Source of the DNA: Anaeramoeba flamelloides
Lineage: Eukaryota; Metamonada; Anaeramoebidae
DNA: 64,000 nt
Assembly (NCBI GenBank): GCA_027625915.1
Contig: JANTQA010000072.1
Location: 1,984,001-2,048,000 of the forward strand
Direction of reading: 5' to 3'
Shown: positions 11,628 to 22,427 of the stretch, piece by piece
How positions within the stretch are numbered: position 1 is the first letter of the stretch
How the letters are laid out: each line of letters begins with the position of its first letter
The notes under the pieces: model-generated
Databases searched by the model: none
The model's input: only the letters and a program-made list of their open reading frames with translations
Told to the model about the DNA's origin: nothing
Program-made: the position numbers and the translations under genes

Positions 11628-14600
11628 TTATTTTTTTACAAATTTTTCTTTAATCATAGTAATCATTTTATCAAGATTATTTGAAATTTTTCCACATTGT
11701 TTTAAATTAAGATTTTTGTTTGTTTGTGATTTTAATTTTTCAAATTGTTTCTGAATTTTAATTTCTTCTTTAAATTCTCTTTTTTTTAAGAATTCGGTAA
11801 TTAAATTTATTTTTTTCTCGATTAATTGATTATATTTGACGATTCTATCTTCCTGGTAATTTTTAATAAACATTTTTTTTTCATCTTTTTTCCAAGATTC
11901 CTTTTCAAGACTACTTTTTTTTTCGCTAATTAAAAATAATAAATTATTTAAATCGTTTTGTAAAATTTTCACTTGGTTGAAATTTAAATGCGTTTTTAAT
12001 TTCATTTTAATAGATGAAAGTATTTCTTCAATTTTGAAATCCTGATATTTTGGGTTTTGTTGCAAAATTTCTTCAATTTCGTTAATATTTTCATCGATTT
12101 CTTTGCATTTTAAAGAAAAGATTTTATTTTTTCTTAAGAAATATGTTGTTTCAAGTTTTTGTTGCTTCTCATTTAATTCCTTTTCAATGATCTGCTTTTT
12201 TAATAACATATTTTCAATTTTTAATTTCAATTTTTTATTTTCTTTTTTTTCAAAACAATTAATTCTTGTTCTTAAGTCTTTAATTTTTTTTTCGAGATTT
12301 GGATCTAATTCCATTTCATTTTTTTCTTGTTTTTCATATTTTTTTTTCTCTTTCTCTTTTTCATTTTCTTTTCCGTTTTCATTTTTATTTTCATTTTTAT
12401 TTTCATTTTTATTTTCATTTTCATTTTCATTTTCTTTTTTATTTTTTTTTTCTTTTTTCTTTCTTCTTCTTTCTTCTTTCTTCTTTTTATCCAAAACTTT
12501 TTTTAAATTTTTTTTGTTTTCGTTTGGTGAAATCGAAAAATCAGATGAAAATGAATGTTCGCCATGCTCTTCTTTATCGAATTCTATTTCGTTTTGTTGT
12601 AAACTTGTTTTTTCATTTTCATATTTTCCCTTTGTTGTTTCTAAATTTGAATTAACCATTAAACATTCGTCTTCATTGTTTTTACTTTTATTAATAGTAC
12701 TATATTTTCTTTTTTTTATTTTTATTTTTTTATCGTGCTTAATCTTCCAATCATATTTGTAATCATAGACATATCCCTTTTTAAGAAATAAAGTCCTGAA
12801 TTTTCTTTTCAAATAAGTATAATTTGGTGTTTCATCAAATTTTAAATTCTTACAATAATCAAGATATTCAATAAATTCAACTATAAATACAAAGAAAAAA
12901 TATAAATTTAAAATAATAATAATAATAATAATAATAATATAAAGAATCAACAATCGATTAATTATAAATGAGATTGGTTTTATTTTATTTATTAACGGGT
13001 TATTGAATTTTTGATTATTTAAAGTTTATTTCTAAAAATATAATGTATTTTTGAAATAAAATTATAAGAAATTTCCAGCAAAATATCTTTTATTATTTAT
13101 TTATTACCTGAAGAACCAATAATAAATAAATAATCAATGTGTGATTTTCTAAATTTTTCTTTGAATAAGTAATATACAGCATTTGGTTCATTTTGAAATT
13201 ATTTATTGAAAAAAAAAAAAAAAAAAGTCAACTTATAATTAAATTCTTTTGTTGTAAGAGTAACACACCTTAAAACATCTTTCAATTATTTGTTTTTCAC
13301 TTTGAAATTGTTTGACTTCATTTTTTGAATTTTTTTTTTTTAAAATTTTTGGTTCAAGTTTGTTTTGTGAAAATGATAAACAAAAGTAACTCAACTAAAA
13401 TAAAAATTCGGTAGATTGAATTGTTTTTTCTTCTTTTCCCCAAAGCAAAGATCTCAGCCCCAATATTTTTCACAAAGAACGGGAGTAGAGCTTAAAAAAG
13501 TTGGAAATATTCTTGTTTCCCGGATGTAGAACATCATCTTGAAAACAAAAAAAAACTTTTTAAAAACTAACAAAATCTGAAAAACTATTAAATTCTTTTG
13601 TTGAATATAAAAGTAGTTAACAAAGATTATTTTAGGAAAAAACAAAAACTTTATAGTATTGATAACAAATTTAAATTTCCTTATAATTAATTCTCCATTT
13701 AGAAAGAAACTTAATTTTTCATTACCTTTTTTTTAGACAAAATAATCAGATCTAATTTTAATGGATCAAAAACAGCAATAATATTTTTTTTTTTTTTTTA
13801 TTCTTTGAAGAACAATCATTGGTAACAAGCTTGAGAAGTTTTATGTTTTATGGTTTAGGAAGTTGGGTAAATTTTACCGTTTTTGAAAATTTTAATTGTG
13901 TTAACATTACTGAAATTAAGTTTTTTGAGTGTCATGGGATATTGAAACTTTAAAATCAAAATATTATTCATTACTCTATTTATGAAAAGAACTACAAACC
14001 GAAGTAAATCAGAGTTGAATCTTGAATTTTTCAATTTTTTGAACTTTTTTTATGATTAAACTTTTTGTTTTATTAAATTTGTTTTGGATCGGGAAATGTG
14101 TTCAGGTGAATGTTTGAAATTAATACAAAGAATAAACCAATAAAACAGGCATGAGAAGGTGTGTATATTTGAAACAAATCTTTTCTTTTTGAAAGACAAA
14201 TAAGAAAGATCACCTTTCCGAAAAAACTTTTTGAAATCAAGAATGAAAAAAAATTTTTAAATTTCGAACCAAAGTATATTTTAGGCAATTTTTTTATTCA
14301 TTGCCTTCTTAATTTGGAAGAGAATCCAAACAAGTGATTACCTTGGAATTTCTCGACCCATTCCTATTTATTATTTTTTGAATAAAAAATTTTTTTCCAA
14401 ATTTTGTTTTTCCAAATTCTTTTTGAAAATATTTTTATCAAACAAAGCCAAAACAAAGAATATTGTTTCCAAGATTAAAGTAAAAGGATTGGATTCTAGG
14501 AAATTAAAAAAAAACTTCAAAAATGTTCAATGAAAAGAAATTGAAGTTTTGGTTAAAAAAAATGAAAGTAGGATTCATAATTATTTTGAGTTTTTACATT

Positions 14601-17600
14601 TTTCTGGTGGAAAATAAAGTGTTATAAAAGCCAACAAGTACATTCAATTAATCTATATTTCCAAAGAAGTCTTCCAAAAAAATATCATATTTTCTTTCAC
14701 CAAAACTAGAATTAAATGAATTAAATGACAATTGGATTTTTACATTTATTTTTAGAAATTCTTGAGAAATAAAAAGTAATTTTCTTTCTCAAAAATTTTA
14801 CAAACAAAATCTTTTTCCCTGAAGAATTAAATTCAAAATGGAGTAAAGAAGAAGGAATTTTATCAAATATTAAACATAAGATCAATAAATAAATGATTTA
14901 TTATTTCTTTTCTTTTGATCAATTTTTTAATTATTTTGATTTCCATTTTTGAATTGATATGTAAATCTATTATACTATTATATATTTTATTCTCCCATCC
15001 TTTTTTATTAAAGGATTAATTGATTTAATTAAAGAAATTATTTTAATGGTTCAATTTCTTTGAAAGGGGGGAACTCGAAATTGGTGAAATATACCTACCT
15101 CCTTAATCATTGTTTTAATAAACCATCTAAAAAAAAAAAAACAAGAAATATTTAGTCTAAGAGATCTTTAGAGGTTATTTCTTTTTTCAGATTTTGAGAT
15201 TTTTTGTTTTTTTTTTTATCAATCAATTTTCTCGTAATCTTTTTTTTTATTAAAGGTTACTTAATTGTTTTTTAATTTGATTTTATTTTCCTTTATCCAA
15301 ATATTTTGAGAGAAAAATAACGATCACAGATTGAAAAAATTAATTTCCGGTGTGTCTTATTTTAAGGGAATAGTAAACTAAAAAAAAATCTTCAAGTAAA
15401 TTCCAATAGCAAATTCAAAAAAATTTTATGCATCCTGAAATTGAAAAACAAAGTAAAAATATGATACCACAAAACCAAACTAACTTTTAATGCTATTTTC
15501 GGAAATGAATTATTGCTTTTCCAAAGACTGATCCCATTTTCTCTCATTTTTCATAAGTTTAAAATTCATTATTTCCTGAATTATTTAAAAAAAAATTATT
15601 TTCTTTGAAAGAAGATTGGAATCTTATTGTCTTTAAAGGAAATGTACCAAAATACACTTTAAAAATGAAATCACCAAGTTCTAAAATAACTCAGTATAAA
15701 AAATCTACTTGTTTTCAAAAAAATTACAATAATTATTTTGTACTTGAAAAAAATAGAATTTTTTGATTCAAAGAACAGTTTAAATCAATTTTTTTCTTTT
15801 TATTGAATAAAAAAATACGAGAAAATAAACCAAACAATTAAAAATTAAAAATTCTCCAAAAATACCTTTTTAAAACCTGGAAAATTCAACTTATAATCTA
15901 AAGAAATACTTTTTTAAATTTTTGATTATTTATAATCAATAATTAATAGCCCAATCTTAACTTTTTCCATTGGGTTATTAACAATCCAAAGATTAAAGGT
16001 ATCAATAGACTTTATTATTATTTCTCATTTTTTTAAAGATTTTCAAACAAATAAAATAAATTCAAATAAATAATTCTAATCAAAAAAAAATAATAGATAT
16101 TATCAAATAACTGATTTTAATACAAATAGTTCCTTGTTTTCACTCTGGATATTTGAAAAAGAATATTGCCCAATCTTTTAAATTTCAAGAAATTTAATAA
16201 ATATTTGTGAATAATATAGATGAACAATTTTTTTAAGATCTTCAAGGATTCAATATTTAGGTTTATTTTGATTGTATTTGTAAAATAAGATTCAAAGTTT
16301 CAATGGCTAATTCTTCATACAGACTCACATAAATTACTAAAAGTGATATTTCTTCAAAATATAAAATTTTTTTCAAATTTTTCTTTTTCTAATTTGATCC
16401 TGAAATCCAAACAAAAAAGGATCAGATCTTTTGACTGAAAATTTCATTTGGAAAAATGAACTCTTTTAAAAATTGATTATTCATTTCTCTAAAGTTGATA
16501 AATGATGTTTCATAAAGTGTTTAATTATATCATTGTGTTCATAATTACTCTATTACCTTTTACATTAAAAATAAATAAGAGTTACTAGTCCCTTAAACCT
16601 GAAAATGTTGTGAGAAAATAAAATCGTATAGGCGCTTTTTATGTTATCCTAAAAAAAAAATTGAGTTTTTTGAGATGAATAAGTGAATTTAGCCTTTTGT
16701 TATCTTTATTAAGAAAGTCGCTAATTGATAAATGGTTCAAAATTGAAGTGAATTCTTCTTCTTTCAATTAATTAAAATTTTCATGTTTTTTGGGTAATAG
16801 GGAAATAAAAAAATCTCAAGCCAAATTTGTTGAGATTAATTAATTCGCAAAAAATTCCGAAATTTCTAAAGAAAGAATGAGTGGATTATTATCTTTTGAA
16901 AACAAATCAGATTAATGAGGTGGGATGGAAGTTAATTTTGGATTGTGTCTTCTGAGAAATTGGTTTTTGAAAAGTCTATTGAAAAAAAAAAAACTATTTG
17001 TTACAAACATTTGAGATGAATCAAACAAAAGAGGAAAAGAAATTAAAAATTGAAATTGACTTTTTCAAATACAAGCAGTTGCGGTTTTGTTCTGTTTCAC
17101 ACCCTCCGTTCACTTTCTGGAGTTTTTTTGAAAAAAAAAAATAATAAAGTCAGGCTTGGAATAAAAAATAACGTAAAAAGAAAAAGAAAAAGAAATAGAA
17201 ATAACGAAAATAAAGAATACCTGGTATCCCTTCACATAAAACTCTCAATGGCGTATTAACTTTTTTTTCAGAAATTTTTTGATTTCTTTCTCTATTGTTT
17301 GCGACTTTGATGCCTTGCCAAGGCAGTCTACCTTTTAAAAAATATACAAACAAATAGCCAATACTTTCTAAGTCGTCCCTTCTTGACTGCTCGATGCCCA
17401 AATGGGTATTGATTGAAGAATACCGAACAGTTCCAACTAAATCACGATTGTTTCGAAAATTATTATATTTTTTTGTCCAAAAGTCACGATACAATTTCGC
17501 CAGCCCAAAGTCAATCAAAAAGATTTGGTTTTTTTGGTTTTTTTTGCCAATTACAAAATTTTCTGGTTTAACGTCACGGTACACAAAGGATTTTGTGTGC

Positions 17601-18316
17601 AGCAATTGGATTCTACACAAAATTTGATCAGCGATCATTAAGACAGTTTTTAAACTAAACTTCCGATCACAATAGTTGAATAATGATTCTAAATTTGGTC
17701 CCAAGAGATCCATAATCAGATAATGATCGTAATTATGTCTTCCAAAATGATAGACATCTGGAACACCAACGTGATCTTTTAAAACACAGTACAATTTGTT
17801 CTCATATTCTAATTGTCCTTCCTGCTTTTCCGTTTCCTGTTTTGTTTTTGTTTTTATTTTTGTTTGTGTTTGTGTTTGTGTTTGTGTTTGTTTTTATTTT
17901 TATTTGTGTTTGTTGTTTTTATTTTTGGGTTTTGTTCGTAATAATATATAATGATAAAAAAGAGAACATTTTCAAGAAAAGTAACAAAAGTAATTGCAAA
18001 ACGATGAGTCTTTTTAAACAGAAATTGAAAAAATTTTCTTTTTTTTTTTTTGGAATGTTCACTTGGATTATTTTAATTTGAAAAAAAATAAACAAGGGTA
18101 AAATGAAAGCCTTCTTACAAATTTTACTGCAAAAACTATATTGTCAGACAATCTGATACAATGATAAATTTTACCAAAGGAACCATAGCCGATCTTTTCT
18201 TTGATTTTGTATTTCCCATTCACTAATAATGATTGTTTTGCAAGTTGCTCAATTGAGGGCAGATCTGAATCAATAAAAGAGGAAAATGGTAAATTTGTTG
18301 ATTTTTGATTTCCCAT
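11628..18316 (-). CDS. Casein kinase 1-family protein kinase with long charged coiled-coil tail, three exons
   Basis: The exons are 18316-18119, 17836-17221 and 12880-11628 (688 residues). Donors GTAAGA and GTATTC and CAG/TAG acceptors give phases 0 and 1. CK1 hallmarks: Gly loop GYGSFG, catalytic Lys65 (AVKF), YRDVKPENF (Asp154), DFGLA (175-179), GTVRYSSINTHLG and EQSRRDDLES. The third exon begins VEFIEYLDYC...PNYTYLKRKFR, the end of the catalytic domain, so the distant exon belongs to this gene. After about residue 330 comes a tail of roughly 350 residues: Lys/Glu blocks, an Asn-Glu/Asn-Lys repeat, then a long predicted coiled coil. I chose the ATG at 18316 because the TTG six codons upstream is not needed. 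The ATG gives MGNQKST, a good N-myristoylation consensus, so membrane anchoring is likely. It should be an acidophilic Ser/Thr kinase; the tail probably scaffolds partners. Confidence 0.92.
12881..17220 (-). other. CK1 intron 2 (4340 bp)
   Basis: The donor is CCAG|GTATTC and the acceptor TTTATAG|TTGAA. Splicing restores GIP-VEFIEYL in phase. The interior is AT-rich; a candidate TTAA-flanked element occupies 15366-16592. I see no other gene. Small open frames on both strands (for example about 13454-13645 and 14073-14288) show no family features. Confidence 0.85.
15366..16592. mobile_element. Candidate TTAA-flanked transposon inside CK1 intron 2
   Basis: The left end is TTAA (15362-15365) followed by GGGAATAGTAAAC. 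The right end, read inverted, is GGGACTAGTAACT followed by TTAA (16593-16596). The two 13-bp ends match at 11 positions, and both abut TTAA. The 1.2-kb interior holds no transposase frame that I can see. Short ends make this a candidate rather than a firm call. Confidence 0.45.
17837..18118 (-). other. CK1 intron 1 (282 bp)
   Basis: The donor is AAATTT|GTAAGA and the acceptor AAACAG|GAAACG, phase 0. It joins FAVKF to ETEKQEGQ. It contains a low-complexity CAAACA/AAATAAA repeat tract at about 17840-17920. Confidence 0.85.
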
Positions 18317-20097
18317 TTGTACTTTTGATTCCAATTAATCACTTTTTGATTCAGTTAGTCTTTGTAATCGAAACTGGAATAAATTGAAAAAAAATGCAAA
18401 AAATAAAAGTCTTCTCATTAATTTCCATTGTTTTTGGTTTTCTATTGAAAAAAATACATCAACCACACTTTCCTTCTTGTTTTTCAAAAATTGACTTTAT
18501 CAAAACGTAAAAAATAATTTTACAATTATTTTTTAAATAAACCTTTGTCAAAAAACAAATGATATTTGGTTGACTCCTGACAAATTTTAATTATTTTTGA
18601 AATTTTGACATGCGTATCTTTTTCGTGAAATCAGGAAGGTTGGAATTTCAAATTTTTTAGAACAATATTATTTTTTTAGAGAGAACATTGTCTGGTTTCA
18701 GAATTCAAATTTTGATGAAATAATATTTGAAACTAAAAGTTAATGTTGTGAAAAATTTCTTTTAAGAATGGTAAAGAATTTTTTCACAAAAAATTATTTC
18801 CAAGTTTCCGTTTTGGCAAAAATAATGTGTGTAAGTTAAACTTAACAAACACTTCTAATTTGAAACTGAAAAGTTAAAATTTGACATTAATTATTGTTTG
18901 GTAAAAAAATCGAAAATTTCATTCCCCATTATATGATTTATTGTTTTGTTGAATGACAAAAATAATAAAGAACTGAAAATTTGTAGTGGGTTTGTCCAAA
19001 ACAGAAATTTGAACTATCTCTGAATTTAACAATTTTAAAGTTTCAGACAAAAGTAAAAAGGATATTATTAATCAAAGCTTTAATTTTGCCAGTTCTGTTG
19101 GTAAATAAATCAATTTAGGGAAACAAATTAGAGTAGTTCAGTCTGAATCTACAGATCACATTACAAATATACTCACCAAATTTAATGTAATTGTGTCCAA
19201 AGTTTCTTTTTTTTTTTTAGGATATTATTTTTCTCGATCTGAGAAAAGAATTTATTTTTATAGATAAAAAAATGATTTAATTTGACAAACACAAGATTTT
19301 ACATTAGCTAATCACTCTGGTCGTAATATTTTTTCAATAAAGCTTGATATAATCAACTTTTGATTTAAAAGTAATAGGGTCGTAATTTTAATAAATCATC
19401 CCTCTTCAAATAAATACAACAAAAAAAAAAATAACTTTTTTTTGGATTAATTTTATTGAAAGTTCGTATTTTATAGAATATTATATTTTTTTTTAAAAAA
19501 ATTTAATTTGTTTAATCTTTCTATTTTTTTAACGAAATTTGGATGTGGGAACGACACTGTTGAAAAACTATTTGTATTTGATAGATATTTTTTTTTAAAA
19601 TATGGTTATTCAATTTTAAATGAATTTCACCATTTTGAAAATACTTGAAGTAATTGAACGAATAAAAATACTGACCTTAACCTTCAATTAAAAAATAATT
19701 TTGAATTTAAAAAATACTTCTATTATTTTTATTTCGTTTCTATTTTTTTTTGAACATTTTTTTTTTTTTTTTGATTTATTAATTAATCTGTTTTTTTAGA
19801 TCAGAAAAAAATTTTTTTAATGATTTATAGAAGTTTTGTTGGGTTTTCAAAAATAGAGAATGTATATAAGATGATTTGATTTCAAATAAGTATTTGATCT
19901 ATGCATAATTTTTAGTATCATTTACATAAATTAAAAAATATAATTTGTGGTTCAGCCGATTTTAAAAATTTATATAATACGATTTTGAATTTTTCTTCCT
20001 TTATTTGAATAAAAATATTTCTATAAAAAACACCCAAAAAGGTCAAATTTTACTTGATTAAATATTATTTGGAACAAAACAGACAAAATATATGAAA
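18317..20097. other. Divergent intergenic region between CK1 and the Cys-rich gene, proximal part
   Basis: It holds the CK1 promoter, which I cannot delimit. A short imperfect palindrome lies at about 18828-18852 ('taagttaaacttaacaaac'). No gene seen. Confidence 0.35.
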
Positions 20098-20424
20098 AAA
20101 ACCCCATTTCAAAATTATATACATACTGAAATTCAATTTTTGCAAAAAAAAACCCATATTTAATCAATTCAAGAAGAAATACCAAATTAGGAAACATTCA
20201 CAATTGAAATTATAACAACTGTCCATAAATTATAATACTCACAAAACAAAAAATAATTTTTTATCAATACTGATAAATCAAGACACTACAAGAATAAAAT
20301 AGATTCTGAAAATTAAAATTTGGCGAAAACTATAAATTGGATTTCAATTATACATCTCTTATAAATATTTTATTCAAATTTATAATAATTTTATGTAATT
20401 AAGAAAAGATATAGTAAGATACTT

Positions 20425-20610
20425 TTCAGTAGACAAAATTTCAACAAATTTTAAGGCACAAAAAGAATTCTAAATTTACATGCAAAATTCAAATTAAAGT
20501 AAAATAATCTATTAAAAAAAAATTCCAAAAAATATATATTAATTTGAGATTTTTTTTGTCACTTAAAATATGTTAAAAGTTTGTATCTTAAAAGTGGAAT
20601 TGGATGTAAC
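20425..20610. mobile_element. Foldback MITE family F, diverged copy
   Basis: The arms 'tttaaggcacaaaaag...ctaaa' and 'aatttgagatttttttt...tcttaaaagtgga' match the outer arms of the clearer copy at 23829-24018. It is more decayed than that copy. Confidence 0.45.
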
Positions 20611-20636
20611 TATTAAAATAATTAAGTTTCGAATAT

Positions 20637-20935
20637 CCCCCCTTTTTCAAAAATACAGACTTTTAAAAAAAACACCTATTTTTGGGGTATTTTTTTTTTT
20701 TTTTTGAAATGAATTACAACTAATGAACTTTAGATTAAACATTAAAAATTAAAATATACTAAATATTAAAGCAATTTACTGAAAAAACAGGGAAAATTTA
20801 TTAAAACCCAAACATGAAAAAAAAATTAAAATGTTAAAAATATTCCAAAAATAAGAAAAAAAATCAGTTTTTCAATGTAATTTTGTGATGTATTTTTAAA
20901 TAAATATTTGATTCTATTTTAAAATTATTAAAAAT
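20637..20935. repeat. Dispersed repeat family J, copy 2
   Basis: It has the same ordered landmarks as 1916-2205 ('ccccccttttttc', 'cctatttttggggta', 'taatgaactttagatt', 'atattccaaaaataag'). It sits inside the broken family C element. Confidence 0.5.
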
Positions 20936-21507
20936 GATTTCTCTTTAGATTATTAAAAAATTATATTAATATAATTTCTCCACAAAGTAAAATAAAAATT
21001 TCGGAATTTTTACAATTAAAAATTGAAAAAATATTACTGAAAATTTACATATTTTTGTAATTCCCATTAATACCTAATAAAGTTCTAAACATTTTTCAAA
21101 ATTCTAATAGATAATAATGTTTATTATATGAGTGTATTTTAAAAATAAAAAATATACACATTTTTTTGGATAGATTTTCCAAGTTCTGGGATATATTGAA
21201 TTTTTCGAGAGGGCAAAACAAAAAAATACATTTGCAAATTATTTCAATTCTATTAGGAATATTGATCGATTGAAATTGTTAGATACCATAAACTAATTTT
21301 ATTTGAGTTCTTATATTTTGACCAACTCAACTTTAACATAATATCAACTGTTTGAAAAAAAAAATGATCAACCGAAACAAGTTACATAATTCAAGTAATA
21401 AAAGGAAAAAAAAAACTAAAAGATACACAAAATGATCTTCATATTTAGAAAAAAAAAAAAAATAAATAACCCTTAATCGTAAATTTTCACAGACTCAATA
21501 TCAAAAA

Positions 21508-21510
<3 letters not shown>

Positions 21511-21543
<33 letters not shown>
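21511..21543. repeat. (TA)n microsatellite
   Basis: About 16 alternating TA units. Similar tracts occur near 27930-27951, 34972-34990, 47294-47324, 49850-49871 and 62179-62204. Confidence 0.9.
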
Positions 21544-21548
<5 letters not shown>

Positions 21549-21660
21549 AAATTCAAAATTTTCCACTCAGTTAAAAAGTTCCAAACAAAAAAAATAATAC
21601 AATTCCCTTCAAATTGGAAATAATTTTGATTTTTGTCAATTATCAGGGAAGTTCAAGAAA
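21543..21660 (-). mobile_element. Family C terminal fragment, reverse orientation
   Basis: This begins 'aaactaaaattcaaaattttccac' and continues with family C right-end sequence, inverted relative to the copy that precedes it. It abuts the (TA)n tract, a usual target for TA-specific elements. Only about 100 bp are recognisable. Confidence 0.45.
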
Positions 21661-22427
21661 ATAAACTATCATAATTAATCAAGATAAAAAAAGAATATCT
21701 CAAAATGTAAGATATTTCAAAACTAGAAAAATAACAATGTTTGGGTTTAGATATTGTTTTGTAACAAATAGAAAAAACTGTTACTAATTTTATTTTTAAA
21801 CCTGGGTTTTCTTCTCACAACCATTCTATTTTTTAGAGCTCTTTATCAAACTAACCAAAATCTCAAAATAACAGAAATTTCTTATATAAAGCTTTGGGTA
21901 CATTGCAAATTGATTGTACACCAAGGATTTAGACATTATCATATTCCATAATGGTGTTCATAACTTTCTGGTATTTGAATAATAAATAGAAATAAAATTT
22001 TCACTTTCATTTTCATATTTTTTCTCTCACAAACAAAGTTTTACTTAGAGGAATAGAATGTTTAATTTGTGAATTTATTTATTTAACTGATCTTTTTGAT
22101 ACGATAGATTCTGGGAAAATTTGGAATCAGAAATGAAAGTTGGATTTCAGGGGAAATTAACAAGATAATCAAATGAAATTTTATCCAATTAAAATTCCTA
22201 ATACCCGTAAATCAAAGAGAATTATTTAATCCAAGAAACACCAAACTTCATCTTGAAATAGAAAATAAATGTAAAACCTGTAAAAAGCAATAACCAATAA
22301 TCAAAATTAAAGTTAAGAACACAAATATCAAAAATTTTTTTTTATTTTTCTTCCAATCATCCAAAACAACTATTTCTTTTTTAAAAATTTAATTTCAAAA
22401 ACAAACAACCCCCACAACAAATTTCTG

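Larger units (their letters stand above)
20100..21480 (+). mobile_element. Family C Tc1-like element, broken by other repeats
   Basis: The left part (about 20100-20285) has the family C start 'aaccccatttcaaaatt' and 'tcaattcaagaagaaatacc'. The family C interior resumes at about 21180 ('agggcaaaacaaaaaa...ttaggaatattgatcgatt') and runs to about 21470. Between them lie a foldback F copy (about 20425-20610) and a repeat J copy (about 20637-20935). The copy is diverged and noncoding. Confidence 0.5.

Noticed and set aside
12103-12762. 219-codon Phe/Ser-rich ORF opposite the CK1 tail
   Set aside because: Complement of the Lys/Glu/Asn codons of the CK1 tail; not a gene.
14255-14275. 'ggttcgaaatt' on the minus strand as a B-box
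   Set aside because: No A-box or cloverleaf around it; likely chance.
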